NCBI RefSeq assembly: GCF_029637605.1
Contig: NZ_CP121261.1
Span: 4,340,001-4,404,000 of the forward strand
From: Achromobacter spanius
GTDB taxonomy: Bacteria > Pseudomonadota > Gammaproteobacteria > Burkholderiales > Burkholderiaceae_B
Direction: 5' to 3'
DNA length: 64,000 nucleotides
The position numbers and the translations under genes were made by a program. Below, piece by piece: positions 20,428-29,971 of this stretch. Below the pieces are notes generated by a model. The model saw nothing but the letters and a program-made list of their open reading frames with translations. It searched no databases and was not told where the DNA came from. Position 1 is the first letter of the stretch. Each line of letters starts with the position of its first letter.

Positions 20428-21855
20428 ATGTATGAACAGTTGGCGCTGTATATCGACGGCGAATTCATCTCCGGCGAGGGTAGGCGCACCCAGGACGTCA
20501 TCAACCCGGCCACGCTGGAAGTACTTGGCCAGTTGCCTCACGCCACGGAAGCGGATCTGGACCGTGCGCTAGCCGCCGCGCAGCGCGCGTTCGAATCGTG
20601 GAAGAAGTCTTCTCCGATGGATCGTTCCGCCATCTTGCGCAAGGTTGCAACGCTGTCGCGCGAGCGCGCCAAGGAAATCGGCCGCAACATGACCTTGGAC
20701 CAGGGCAAGCCGCTGGCCGAAGCCGTGGGCGAAGTTACCTCCTGCGCCGAGCACGCTGACTGGCACGCCGAAGAATGCCGCCGCATTTACGGCCGCGTGG
20801 TCCCGCCCCGCAACCCGGACGTGCGCCAGTTCGTCGTGCGTGAACCCATCGGCGTGTGTGCCGCATTCACGCCCTGGAACTTCCCGTACAACCAGGCCAT
20901 CCGCAAGATCGCCGCCGCAATTGGCGCCGGCTGCACGGTGGTGCTGAAGGGCCCGGAAGACTCGCCCAGCGCCGTCATGGCGATTGCTCGCATGTTCCAC
21001 GACGCCGGCCTGCCCAAGGGCTGCCTGAACATCGTCTGGGGCGAACCCGCCAAAATTTCCGACTACCTGATCCGTTCGCCGATCGTGCGCAAGGTGTCGT
21101 TCACAGGCTCCGTGCCGGTGGGCAAGCAACTGGCAGCGCTGGCCGGCGCACACATGAAGCGCGTCACTATGGAACTGGGCGGCCATTCGCCCGTGCTGGT
21201 GTTCGACGACGCCGACATCGACCGCGCCGCTGAAATGCTGGCCAAGTTCAAAGTCCGCAACGCCGGTCAGGTCTGCGTGTCGCCCACCCGCTTCTACGTG
21301 CAGGAAGGCGCCTACGAACAGTTCCTGGCGCGCTTCTCCGACGTGCTGAAGAACATCAAGGTTGGCGACGGCCTGGAAGCCGGTACCGACATGGGTCCGC
21401 TGGCGCATGAACGCCGCGTGCCCGCCATGAGCGCCTTCATCGACGACGCCAAGAAGCATGGCGGCAAGGTCGTGGTCGGCGGCGGCCCCCTGGACCGCAA
21501 GGGCTTCTTCTTCGCCCCCACCGTCGTGACCGAGCTGCCCGACGACTCCATGCTGATGACCGAAGAACCCTTCGGCCCCGTGGCGCCCGTGGTTCGCTTC
21601 AAGGACACCGACGAAGTCCTGCGCCGCGCCAATAGCCTGCCGTTCGGCCTGTCGTCCTACGTGTTCACGAACTCGTTGAAGACGGCAACCAAGGTTTCCA
21701 ACGGCCTGGAAGCCGGCATGGTCAACATCAACCACTTTGGCAGCGCGCTGGCCGAGACGCCGTTTGGCGGCATCAAGGACAGCGGCATCGGCAGCGAAGG
21801 CGGCCTGGAAACGTTCGACGGTTATCTCGTCACGAAATTCATCACACACATCTGA
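20428..21855 (+). CDS. NAD(P)-dependent aldehyde dehydrogenase, succinate-semialdehyde dehydrogenase type
   Basis: This is a cytoplasmic aldehyde dehydrogenase oxidising an aldehyde to its acid, most like the succinate-semialdehyde (GabD-type) group. The 475-residue product has the coenzyme-binding [11 protein letters not shown] segment, catalytic glutamate E249 (MELGGH) and catalytic cysteine C283 (NAGQVCVSP). The ATG at 20428 gives the family's usual N-terminus; the 17 upstream in-frame residues are not conserved in type. No gabT or gabP neighbour is present, so the exact substrate is open. A strong terminator follows. Confidence 0.88.
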   Translation: MYEQLALYIDGEFISGEGRRTQDVINPATLEVLGQLPHATEADLDRALAAAQRAFESWKKSSPMDRSAILRKVATLSRERAKEIGRNMTLDQGKPLAEAVGEVTSCAEHADWHAEECRRIYGRVVPPRNPDVRQFVVREPIGVCAAFTPWNFPYNQAIRKIAAAIGAGCTVVLKGPEDSPSAVMAIARMFHDAGLPKGCLNIVWGEPAKISDYLIRSPIVRKVSFTGSVPVGKQLAALAGAHMKRVTMELGGHSPVLVFDDADIDRAAEMLAKFKVRNAGQVCVSPTRFYVQEGAYEQFLARFSDVLKNIKVGDGLEAGTDMGPLAHERRVPAMSAFIDDAKKHGGKVVVGGGPLDRKGFFFAPTVVTELPDDSMLMTEEPFGPVAPVVRFKDTDEVLRRANSLPFGLSSYVFTNSLKTATKVSNGLEAGMVNINHFGSALAETPFGGIKDSGIGSEGGLETFDGYLVTKFITHI

Positions 21856-21874
21856 TCGGTTCCGACCGTCAGCC

Positions 21875-21900
21875 AAAAGCCCCGCAAGGGGCTTTTTTTT
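21875..21900 (+). terminator. Rho-independent terminator after the aldehyde dehydrogenase
   Basis: AAAAGCCCC pairs with GGGGCTTTT around a GCAA tetraloop, followed by further T residues to 21900. It lies 19 bases after the stop at 21855. Confidence 0.92.
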
Positions 21901-22051
21901 CGTCCCGCCCCAAGCGCCAAGCGCCACGCGGCAAGCACTCCATGTGTTTCATGATGCTGTCATAGGTGTCCGGGAACATTGCGCTTCGCTGACAGACACC
22001 TGACCTTGAACCAGGAACTGTCTGCCCCCTTTTCATGGAAATGTACGCGCA

Positions 22052-24220
22052 ATGAATGTCTACTCCCGCTTTGCCCGCACGGCTGGCGCTGCCACGCTCG
22101 TAGCCCTGCTCGTCGCTTGTGGCGGCGACGATGACGACAACGGTTCCCCGGTCCCCGAGACGCCCCCGCCTGTCACGGAGACGCCGGTCGCGCCGCCCGC
22201 CCCCGTGCAAGTCGCGTTCATGCCCGACATCCACTTCCACGACGTCTACGCCGACTTCAAGGATGGCTCGTTCCCGGGCATCCCGAATCCGAAGCATGGC
22301 GACAACGCCACCATCCGGACGATGTACGCGCAACTGACGTCGACCCGCCTGTTCAACGAAAACTACTTCGCCTTCCTGGCCGCGCTGGATGACGCCGTGT
22401 CGCGCGGTGTGAAGTACATCGCGCTGCCAGGCGACTTTTCGGATGATGGGCAGCCCGTGCACATGCGCGGCCTGGTCAAGATCATGGACGACTATTCGAA
22501 GAAGCACGGCATTCAGTTCTTCGCGGCCCCGGGCAACCATGACCCCAATCGCCCCTTCAACCAGGCCGCCGGCAAAAGCGACTACCTGGGCCTGGACCCG
22601 GTAACCGGCGCCATCGGCTTCTCGCAACCGATCTACAGCCGTGGTGGCAATGCCGCCTGCAGCACGCCCTACGGCGGCGACTGGGCGCTGATCGGCAGCA
22701 CCTACTGCACGGAAGAAGTCCTGCACATGGGATACGCCGGCATCACCGACGCGTTGAAGCAGCACGGCTTCATGCCACAGCCGCAGAACGTCTATTACGA
22801 AACGCCGTACAGCACCTACAAGTACGAAGACTACGACTACACCACCGCACGCGATCAAGCCAACTGGATCAACCGCCAGTACGAGATCTGCGCGGAAGGC
22901 ACGGGCGGCCCGAACAAGCCGCAGAACTACACGCTATGCAAGATGGTTCCGGATACGTCCTACGTGGTGGAACCGGTCAAGGGCGTCTGGCTGGTTGGCA
23001 TCGACGCCAACGTCTATGTGCCCACCGGCATCGGTGCGAATGACTTCACCGGCTCAGGCGACCAGGGCTACAACAAGATGCTCACGCACAAGGCCCACGT
23101 CATCAAATGGCTGACGGACGTGGTCGCGCGCGGCAAGGCGCAGGGCAAACAGGTCATCGCATTCAGCCACTTTCCGATGTCGGAGTTCTTCAACGGCGCG
23201 TCGGACGACATCGAGGCGCTGCTGGGCGCCAACAAGATGCAGATGATCCGCCGCCCGGCCGAGAACACCACGCGGGCGCTGGCTGAAACCGGTTTGAAAG
23301 TGCACGTGGGCGGCCACATGCACTTCAACGACATGGCGGTGCGCAACTACGGGGCCGACACGGCGCTGTTCAACATCCAGGCGCCGTCCATGGCGGCCTA
23401 CGTGCCGGCCTACAAACTGATGACGCTACATAGCGCGGACGAGATCGAAGTGCAGACCATCCGTCTGGACAAGGTGCCGCGCTTTGACGAGCTGTTCGAC
23501 CTGTACCGCGCCGAGAACGCCTACACGACGCCGGCCCGCTGGGACGTGTCGATCCTGGACGCCAAGGACTACGGCGACTTCACCTATCGCTACATGAGCG
23601 AATTGGTGCGCCTGCGCCTGCTCAACGACGACTGGCGCTGCGAAATGCGTGAACTGGTCAAGAGCCCGCTCACCGGCGCTGACCTGCTGACGCTGTCGCA
23701 ACTGCAAACCACCGTCACACTCAAGGAACTGGCGAATACCGGCGATCAGAACAATCTGACTTCCGCCTTCTTCGCTTGCCTTGCCGAGGGCGGCGGAAGC
23801 GGCGCCAGCAACGCCGCTTATGCCGGCAACGTGGCGGACGCCCAAGCCCGCGCTCAAGCCCTGGCGCAAGCCAACGGCATGCAGTTGTCGGACTTTGCGC
23901 AGTGGAAGGCGCTGGACATGGCGGGTGACTTCGTGCGCATCGCCAACGCGGGCGACCTGGCGTTTGCCGACATCCCGGCGCAGCGCGCCAAACAGTACAA
24001 GCTGTTGGCCCAAGCGCTTGCCAATAGCAACGCGTCGGTTCAGATGAGCGGCAACAGCGTCAGCAACGCCAACACGCTGGCAGACCTGTTCAAGGCGCGC
24101 TTCAAGCCGCTGATGGCGATCATGTTGAAGCTGGCCGCGGGCGCCCCGTCGGAACACATCCAGTTGGACCTGACCACCAACAGCATCGTCAATCTGTCGA
24201 ACCAGCCTTCGCCGTTCTAA
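22052..24220 (+). CDS. Calcineurin-like metallophosphoesterase lipoprotein
   Basis: This is a large exported phosphoesterase with an N-terminal lipoprotein signal: LVALLVAC places the lipid on C23, after which a run of glycine, aspartate and proline forms a tether. The dinuclear metal-binding motifs occur in order: PDIHFHD, LPGDFSDDG, APGNHD, FSHFP and GGHMHF. The 722-residue length is far above a minimal domain of about 250. The alanine-rich C-terminal third (about 500-720) is unassigned. It is probably anchored in an outer leaflet facing the periplasm or surface. Its 3' end overlaps the convergent AraC gene by 32 bases. The substrate is unknown. Confidence 0.88.
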   Translation: MNVYSRFARTAGAATLVALLVACGGDDDDNGSPVPETPPPVTETPVAPPAPVQVAFMPDIHFHDVYADFKDGSFPGIPNPKHGDNATIRTMYAQLTSTRLFNENYFAFLAALDDAVSRGVKYIALPGDFSDDGQPVHMRGLVKIMDDYSKKHGIQFFAAPGNHDPNRPFNQAAGKSDYLGLDPVTGAIGFSQPIYSRGGNAACSTPYGGDWALIGSTYCTEEVLHMGYAGITDALKQHGFMPQPQNVYYETPYSTYKYEDYDYTTARDQANWINRQYEICAEGTGGPNKPQNYTLCKMVPDTSYVVEPVKGVWLVGIDANVYVPTGIGANDFTGSGDQGYNKMLTHKAHVIKWLTDVVARGKAQGKQVIAFSHFPMSEFFNGASDDIEALLGANKMQMIRRPAENTTRALAETGLKVHVGGHMHFNDMAVRNYGADTALFNIQAPSMAAYVPAYKLMTLHSADEIEVQTIRLDKVPRFDELFDLYRAENAYTTPARWDVSILDAKDYGDFTYRYMSELVRLRLLNDDWRCEMRELVKSPLTGADLLTLSQLQTTVTLKELANTGDQNNLTSAFFACLAEGGGSGASNAAYAGNVADAQARAQALAQANGMQLSDFAQWKALDMAGDFVRIANAGDLAFADIPAQRAKQYKLLAQALANSNASVQMSGNSVSNANTLADLFKARFKPLMAIMLKLAAGAPSEHIQLDLTTNSIVNLSNQPSPF

Positions 24221-25172
24221 GCGTTCGAAGATCGCGCGGCGTCATGCCGAAGCGGTTCTTGAACAGCCGGCTGAAATGCGATGGGTGAGTGAAGCCCACC
24301 TGGTACGCCAGTTCGCCGATGCCACGATGACGGTGCCGCGAATCCAGCAGGAGCTCGCGGCACTTGTCCAGGCGCTGATCAAAGATGAAGGACTCCACCG
24401 ACAGGCCGCCTGCCCGAAAGATGCGGTGCAGATAGGCCACCGACACACCACAGCCCTGCGCCACCTGCTGCGGCGACAGCGCGGGGTCTGCCAGGTGCTG
24501 CCGGATATACGCCAGCACGCGTTGCCGATGCGCCAAGGTGACGCTGCTATCGGATTCCGAAGCATGCCCCTGCCCCGGCTGCACCAGGAACAGCACGATC
24601 AAATCGATCAAGCGTTCGCCAAGCTCGGTCACCTCGGTGTCCGACCAGCCGCCCATGCCTTTGAATAGATGGTCCATGTAGCTGGCCAGCATCGCGCCAC
24701 GCGGCGAGCCGTCGTCGATGCGCAGCTTGTGGAATGCGCCGATGCGTGAATCCCGCTGCGACAAGGCGCTGCGCGGAAACGACACGCTCAGGCTGCGGTA
24801 GCCCGATGAGCCCAGCGCCGTTGCCTGATAAGGCAGGCTCTGGTTCATCAGGTACACACAGCCCGGCTCGACCTGAAATTCACGGCCCTGCTGGCGCACG
24901 GCAAGCGGGCCAGACAACGGCAGGCCGAACGTGTAGAACTCCTGGTCCAGCCGCGACACGTTTCCCGCCGTCCGCTCCAGCTTCTGTCCCTGGTAGTGCA
25001 GGTCATTGAATTGCAGGCTGGCGCGGCGGGCGTAGCGCACATGCCCGGCAAAATGATCCGGCTTGCCGCGATGTACCTCGAACGGGCCGAATGCGTCCGC
25101 CAAAGCCGCTCGCCATTGCTCACGCCCGTCGGCGCCAGCAGTGGCCGAAATGGCGAATTCCGTATCGGGCAT
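24189..25172 (-). CDS. AraC-family transcriptional regulator
   Basis: This is a DNA-binding regulator, probably controlling the divergent hydrolase and ABC transporter operon. The 327-residue product has an N-terminal AraC-binding-like domain (about 20-200) and a C-terminal pair of helix-turn-helix motifs: LSPQQVAQGCGVSVAYLHRIF and GIGELAYQVGFTHPSHFSRLF, with the family's FKNRFGMTP tail. The ATG at 25172 is chosen; an upstream start adds 11 basic residues. Its 161-base intergenic region with the hydrolase gene contains the promoter at 25261-25290. Confidence 0.9.
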   Translation of the reverse strand: MPDTEFAISATAGADGREQWRAALADAFGPFEVHRGKPDHFAGHVRYARRASLQFNDLHYQGQKLERTAGNVSRLDQEFYTFGLPLSGPLAVRQQGREFQVEPGCVYLMNQSLPYQATALGSSGYRSLSVSFPRSALSQRDSRIGAFHKLRIDDGSPRGAMLASYMDHLFKGMGGWSDTEVTELGERLIDLIVLFLVQPGQGHASESDSSVTLAHRQRVLAYIRQHLADPALSPQQVAQGCGVSVAYLHRIFRAGGLSVESFIFDQRLDKCRELLLDSRHRHRGIGELAYQVGFTHPSHFSRLFKNRFGMTPRDLRTLRTAKAGSTD

Positions 25173-25260
25173 GTCTCGGTCTCCTGAACGCGGCGGCAAG
25201 CGCAATTTGATCTTGCGTCTACAAGCTCTTGACTCTCCCTGCTCTGGGGTGCGCGGCGCA

Positions 25261-25290
25261 TTGTGGATGCGTCTGGCGCAAGTCTATAGT
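25261..25290 (+). promoter_or_regulatory. Sigma-70 promoter of the hydrolase and ABC transporter operon
   Basis: TTGTGG (25261-25266) and TATAGT (25285-25290) are separated by 18 bases, with the hydrolase ATG 43 bases downstream and a GGGAGGAGA ribosome-binding site before it. The weaker -35 fits activator control by the divergent AraC regulator, which is inferred from position. Confidence 0.6.
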
Positions 25291-25333
25291 CAGCCCGATA
25301 AGCACACAACCTGGACAACCCGGGAGGAGACTC

Positions 25334-26233
25334 ATGGCAAACGCGCCCGCAACGGCCGACCGCCACATGCCGGCTTCACGCTATTTGCGCTGCGAGGGCC
25401 GCGAACTGCACTACATGGAATGGGGCGCGCCGGATGCGCCCCCCGTCGTCATGTGGCACGGCCTGGCCCGCACCGGCCGTGATTTCGACGACCTGGCACA
25501 AGCGCTGGCGAACGACTACCGCATCATCTGCCCAGATACGATCGGCCGCGGCCTCTCGCAATGGAGCCCCGACCCGGTGTCCGAATACCGGCTGGATTTC
25601 TACGCGCGTCTGGCACTCGCACTGGCCGATGGCCTATCGCTTGCGCGCATGCGTTGGGTCGGCACGTCGATGGGCGGCGCAACCGGCATGCACGCCGCTG
25701 CCACCACCTTGCGCGACCGCATCTCGCACCTGGTCGTCAACGACATCGGTCCCGAACTGCCCCAACCTGCTGTCGACCGCATCCTCGCCTACGCAGGCAA
25801 CCCGCCCGCGTTCGATACCGTCACCGAACTGGAAGCGTGGCTGCGTGTGGCCTACAAGCCTTACGGCTGGCAGAGCGACACGCAATGGCGGCGCATGGCC
25901 GAAACCTCGGTCAGGCGCCTGCCCGATGGGCGCGTCACGGCGCATTACGACCCCGCCATCGTCGGGCAATTCAAGCACCATCCCGATGACTACAACCGCT
26001 GGAGCGGCTACGACACGCTGCGCATGCCCTTGCTGCTCCTGCGCGGCGCCGACTCCGACCTGCTGCTGCCCGAAGTCGCTCATGCCATGACGCAACGCGG
26101 CCCACGCGCCACGCGCATCGACTTCCCCGACTGCGGCCACGCCCCCGCGTTGAACGTGGCGCCGCAAATCGACGCCATCCGTCAGTTCCTTGCCACGCCG
26201 GACCCGATGGCGGACGCCCACGCCCACAGATAA
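25334..26233 (+). CDS. Alpha/beta-fold hydrolase
   Basis: This is a cytoplasmic serine hydrolase, likely an esterase or C-C bond hydrolase acting on the compound imported by the downstream transporter. The 299-residue product has the oxyanion-region WHGLARTG, the nucleophile elbow GTSMGG with S112, an acidic residue in RGADSDLLLPE and the catalytic histidine in DCGHAP near the C-terminus. The start at 25334 follows a strong GGAGGAGA site. It is the first gene of an operon, 13 bases before the substrate-binding protein gene. The substrate cannot be named from sequence. Confidence 0.87.
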   Translation: MANAPATADRHMPASRYLRCEGRELHYMEWGAPDAPPVVMWHGLARTGRDFDDLAQALANDYRIICPDTIGRGLSQWSPDPVSEYRLDFYARLALALADGLSLARMRWVGTSMGGATGMHAAATTLRDRISHLVVNDIGPELPQPAVDRILAYAGNPPAFDTVTELEAWLRVAYKPYGWQSDTQWRRMAETSVRRLPDGRVTAHYDPAIVGQFKHHPDDYNRWSGYDTLRMPLLLLRGADSDLLLPEVAHAMTQRGPRATRIDFPDCGHAPALNVAPQIDAIRQFLATPDPMADAHAHR

Positions 26234-26246
26234 CAGGAGATTTTCC

Positions 26247-27419
26247 ATGAATCGCATTTTGCTGGCCGCGCTGGCTGCCCTTTGCATGAACTCGGCGGTG
26301 GCCGCCAAAGACTTTGTGGTGGCCCATGTCTACGACAAGACCGGGCCGCTGGAGGCCTACGCCAAACAGACACAGACCGGCCTGATGCTGGGCTTGGAAT
26401 ACGCCACGCAAGGCACGATGACCGTGGCGGGCCGCAAGATCCGGGTCATCGAAAAAGACAACCAGGGCAAGCCGGACGTCGCCCGGGCGGAGTTGGCCTC
26501 GGCCTATGCGGACGACAACGCCGACATTGCTGTCGGCCCAACCTCGTCTGGTGTCGCGCTGGCCATGCTGCCCATCGCCGAAGAATACGAGAAGATCCTG
26601 CTGGTAGAGCCCGCCGTGGCTGACTCCATCACCGGAGCCAAATGGAACAAGTACATCTTCCGCACCGGCCGCAATTCGTCGCAAGACGCCATCGCCAACG
26701 CCGTGGCGTTCGACCAGGCCGGCACCTCCATCGCCATGCTGGCGCAAGACTATGCCTTTGGCCGGGATGGCGTGAAAGCCTTCAAGGGCGCCCTGAAGAA
26801 CGCCAAGATTGTCCACGAGGAGTACCTGCCCGCCAACGCCACCGACTTCACCGCGGGCGCACAACGCCTGTTTGATGCGCTGAAGGACAAGCCGGGCCGC
26901 AAGATCATCTTCATCCTGTGGGCGGGCGCCGGCAATCCGTTCAAGATCGCGGACCTGGACCCCAAGCGCTTCGGCATCGAAATCGCCACTGGCGGCAACA
27001 CGCTGGCCGCAATGACGCCGCTTAAGTCGTTGGCCGGCATGGAAGGCGCCACGTACTACTACTACGGCATTCCGAAGAATCCCGTCAACGATTGGCTCGT
27101 GGCCGAACACCAGAAGCGCTACGGCCAACCTCCGGACTTCTTCACGGCGGGCGGCATGTCCGCAGGTATCGCGATCGCGGCGGCGCTGAACAAGACTGCC
27201 GGTGACTCGGACACGGACACGCTGATCAAGGCCATGGAGGGCATGAGCTTCGATACCCCCAAAGGCAAGATGACCTTCCGCCCTGAAGACCACCAGGCCA
27301 TGCAGTCGATGTACCACTTCCGCATCAAGAACGATCCGTCTGTGCCGTGGGCCGTGCAGGACCTGGTCAAGGAAATCACACCGGACCAGATGAACGTACC
27401 CATCCAGAACAAACGCTGA
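26247..27419 (+). CDS. ABC transporter substrate-binding protein (branched-chain amino acid type)
   Basis: This periplasmic receptor of the type I (Leu/Ile/Val-binding) fold delivers substrate to the importer encoded downstream. The 390-residue product has a signal peptide ending near CMNSAVAA, then KDFVVAHVYDKTGPLEAY, which opens the ligand-binding domain, and VGPTSSGVALAMLPIAEEY, a region that contacts ligand in the family. The start at 26247 follows an AGGAGA. The AraC regulator and hydrolase suggest an organic acid, amide or ester rather than a plain amino acid, but this is inference. Confidence 0.9.
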   Translation: MNRILLAALAALCMNSAVAAKDFVVAHVYDKTGPLEAYAKQTQTGLMLGLEYATQGTMTVAGRKIRVIEKDNQGKPDVARAELASAYADDNADIAVGPTSSGVALAMLPIAEEYEKILLVEPAVADSITGAKWNKYIFRTGRNSSQDAIANAVAFDQAGTSIAMLAQDYAFGRDGVKAFKGALKNAKIVHEEYLPANATDFTAGAQRLFDALKDKPGRKIIFILWAGAGNPFKIADLDPKRFGIEIATGGNTLAAMTPLKSLAGMEGATYYYYGIPKNPVNDWLVAEHQKRYGQPPDFFTAGGMSAGIAIAAALNKTAGDSDTDTLIKAMEGMSFDTPKGKMTFRPEDHQAMQSMYHFRIKNDPSVPWAVQDLVKEITPDQMNVPIQNKR

Positions 27420-27434
27420 AGGCCCTTTGCCGCA

Positions 27435-28205
27435 ATGCTGGAAACCCAATCGCTCACCATCCGTTTCGGCGGGCACGTGGCCGTCAACGACGTCAGTTGC
27501 CGCTACACCCCGGGCACACTGACGGCCATCGTCGGCCCGAACGGCGCAGGCAAAACCACGTACTTCAATCTGATCTCTGGACAGTTGCGCGCAAGCGCGG
27601 GCTCGGTGCGCTTGAATGGGCGCGACCTGACCTCGCTATCCGCCCCCGCGCGCATGCATGCGGGGCTGGGTCGCGCGTTTCAGTTGACGCAGTTGTTTCC
27701 GCGTCTGTCCGTACACGAGAACGTACGGCTGGCGCTGCAATCCCGGCAGCAAGGCATGAGCTGGCGTCAGATCCGTTTCTGGCGAACGTGGGATGAAGAC
27801 CGGAATCTGCTGGCGCGCGCGGATGGGCTGCTTGAACGCACCCGCCTGTCGGCTCGCCGTGACCAGGCCGCCGCGGACCTGCCGCATGGCGATCAGCGCA
27901 AGTTGGAAATCGCCATGCTGATCGCGCTGGAGCCGCGGGTTTTCATGTTCGATGAGCCCACGGCGGGCATGAGCGTGGACGACGTGCCGGTGGTGCTGGA
28001 ACTGATCCGGGAGCTCAAGAGCGACCCGTCAAAAACGATACTGCTGGTTGAACACAAGATGGACGTCGTGCGCGAACTTGCCGACCGCATCGTCGTGCTG
28101 CATAACGGCCAGTTGATGGCCGATGGCGAACCCGCCGCCGTCATCGCATCGCCCATCGTGCAACAGGCGTACCTGGGCGTCGCCCCCACGGAGAAGCCGG
28201 CATGA
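27435..28205 (+). CDS. ABC transporter ATP-binding protein (LivG type)
   Basis: This is a nucleotide-binding subunit of a branched-chain-type ABC importer on the cytoplasmic face. The 256-residue product has the Walker A motif GPNGAGKTT and the Walker B segment FMFDEPTAGM. The signature region reads LPHGDQRKLEIAM, the degenerate form typical of LivG. It starts 15 bases after the binding-protein gene and overlaps the LivF-type gene by four bases (ATGA). Confidence 0.93.
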   Translation: MLETQSLTIRFGGHVAVNDVSCRYTPGTLTAIVGPNGAGKTTYFNLISGQLRASAGSVRLNGRDLTSLSAPARMHAGLGRAFQLTQLFPRLSVHENVRLALQSRQQGMSWRQIRFWRTWDEDRNLLARADGLLERTRLSARRDQAAADLPHGDQRKLEIAMLIALEPRVFMFDEPTAGMSVDDVPVVLELIRELKSDPSKTILLVEHKMDVVRELADRIVVLHNGQLMADGEPAAVIASPIVQQAYLGVAPTEKPA

Positions 28206-28954
28206 GCGCGCCCCTGTTGCTTGAACTCAAGGACGTGCACACGCACATTGGTGCGTATCACATCCTGCATGGCGTGAACCTGTCGGTACCGGCCGCGGCC
28301 GTCACCATGCTGCTTGGCCGTAATGGCGCCGGCAAGACCACCACGCTGCGCACCGTCATGGGATTGTGGCGCGCGTCGCAAGGCCAGGTGACGTTCGACG
28401 GCGCGCCCATCGGCGGGCCGGCAACGCGCAAGTCACCGCCCGACATGGCGCGCATGGGCATGGCCTATGTGCCAGAGAACATGGGGATCTTTGCGGACCT
28501 GTCCGTAAAAGAGAACATTCTGCTGGCCGCGCGTCAGGCCAAGAACGTGGATCAGCTCGACACGAGCAGACTGGAATGGATATTCGGGTTTTTCCCCGCG
28601 CTACGGAAATTCTGGCTGCACCCGGCCGGCAAGCTGTCAGGTGGACAAAAGCAGATGCTGGCGGTGGCGCGCGCCATCATCGAGCCGCGCCGGCTGCTGC
28701 TGATCGACGAGCCCAGCAAGGGCCTCGCGCCCGCCATCATCCAGAACATGATCGACGCCTTCCTGGAACTCAAGCAAGCGTCCACCACCATTTTGCTGGT
28801 CGAACAGAACTTCAACTTCGCGCGGCTGGTCGGCGACCATGTGGCCGTCATGGATAACGGCCGCGTCGTCCATGCGGGCGGCATGCTGGCGCTGGCGCAA
28901 GACGACGCACTACAAACGCGACTACTGGGCCTGTCGTTGGGAAGCCATCAATGA
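28202..28954 (+). CDS. ABC transporter ATP-binding protein (LivF type)
   Basis: This is the second ATPase of the importer. The 250-residue product has Walker A GRNGAGKTT, the signature LSGGQKQM and Walker B LLLIDEPSKGL. It overlaps both neighbours by four bases, so the ATPases and the first permease are translationally coupled. Confidence 0.93.
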   Translation: MSAPLLLELKDVHTHIGAYHILHGVNLSVPAAAVTMLLGRNGAGKTTTLRTVMGLWRASQGQVTFDGAPIGGPATRKSPPDMARMGMAYVPENMGIFADLSVKENILLAARQAKNVDQLDTSRLEWIFGFFPALRKFWLHPAGKLSGGQKQMLAVARAIIEPRRLLLIDEPSKGLAPAIIQNMIDAFLELKQASTTILLVEQNFNFARLVGDHVAVMDNGRVVHAGGMLALAQDDALQTRLLGLSLGSHQ

Positions 28955-29961
28955 GCACGCTGGATATCGATACACCCCTGCCGCGCGTACGTGCGGATCT
29001 GCGCCCGGTTCTGCTTGTGCTGGCGCTGGCCGCGCTCGCGCTGCCGTTGGTGGGTTCGTTCTCAACCTGGATCACGCTGACGCTGGCGGGCCTGGCTATG
29101 GGCATGATCATCTTCATCGTCGCGTCCGGCATGACGCTGGTGTTCGGGCTGATGGACGTCCTGAACTTCGGCCACGGCCTGTTCATCGCCATTGGCGCCT
29201 ACATGGCGGCGACCGTGCTGGGCGCGATGTCCGACTGGACCCAGACGGGCAGCCTGTGGATGAACCTGGCCGCCGTTCTACCGGCCATGATCGTGGGCAT
29301 GCTGGTGGCAGGCGCCGTCGGCCTGGCCTTTGAACGGGTGATCGTGCGTCCGGTGTATGGGCAGCATCTGAAGCAGATCCTGATCACGATGGGCGGCATG
29401 ATCATCGGCGAAGAGATCATCAAGATGATCTGGGGTCCGCAAACGCTTTCGCTGCCGCTGCCCGAGGCGCTGCGTGGCGCGTTCCTGCTGGGTGATGCGG
29501 CTATTGAGAAGTTCCGGATCGTTGCCTTGGCTGTCGGCGTGTTGGTGCTGGGTGGCATGCTTTGGCTGCTGAACCGTACCAAGCTGGGGCTATTGATCCG
29601 CGCGGGCGTCGAAGACCGCGAGATGGTCGAAAGCCTGGGCTACCGTATCCGCCACCTGTTCGTGGGCGTGTTCGTCGCGGGGTCGATGCTCGCGGGGCTG
29701 GGCGGCGTGCTGTGGGGCATGTACCAGCAGTCGATCGTGCCGCAACTGGGGGCACAGGTGAACGTGCTGATCTTCATCGTCATCATGATCGGCGGCCTGG
29801 GCTCCACGGTCGGCTGCCTGATCGGCGCGTTGCTGGTCGGCTTGATGGCCAACTACACCGGCTTCCTGCTTCCCAAGGCCGCCCTGTTTTCGAACATCGC
29901 GCTGATGGTCGCCATTTTGTTGTGGCGCCCGCAAGGCGTGTACCCGGTCACGAACCGCTAG
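28951..29961 (+). CDS. Branched-chain-type ABC transporter permease (LivH type)
   Basis: This is an inner-membrane permease subunit. The 336-residue product has about eight hydrophobic helices and the LivH-type GLMDVLNFGHGLFIAIGAY segment near residue 70. The N-terminus has a polar extension of about 20 residues before the first helix. It overlaps the LivF-type gene by four bases and lies 10 bases before the second permease. Confidence 0.92.
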   Translation: MSTLDIDTPLPRVRADLRPVLLVLALAALALPLVGSFSTWITLTLAGLAMGMIIFIVASGMTLVFGLMDVLNFGHGLFIAIGAYMAATVLGAMSDWTQTGSLWMNLAAVLPAMIVGMLVAGAVGLAFERVIVRPVYGQHLKQILITMGGMIIGEEIIKMIWGPQTLSLPLPEALRGAFLLGDAAIEKFRIVALAVGVLVLGGMLWLLNRTKLGLLIRAGVEDREMVESLGYRIRHLFVGVFVAGSMLAGLGGVLWGMYQQSIVPQLGAQVNVLIFIVIMIGGLGSTVGCLIGALLVGLMANYTGFLLPKAALFSNIALMVAILLWRPQGVYPVTNR

Positions 29962-29971
29962 GAGCCCAGAC

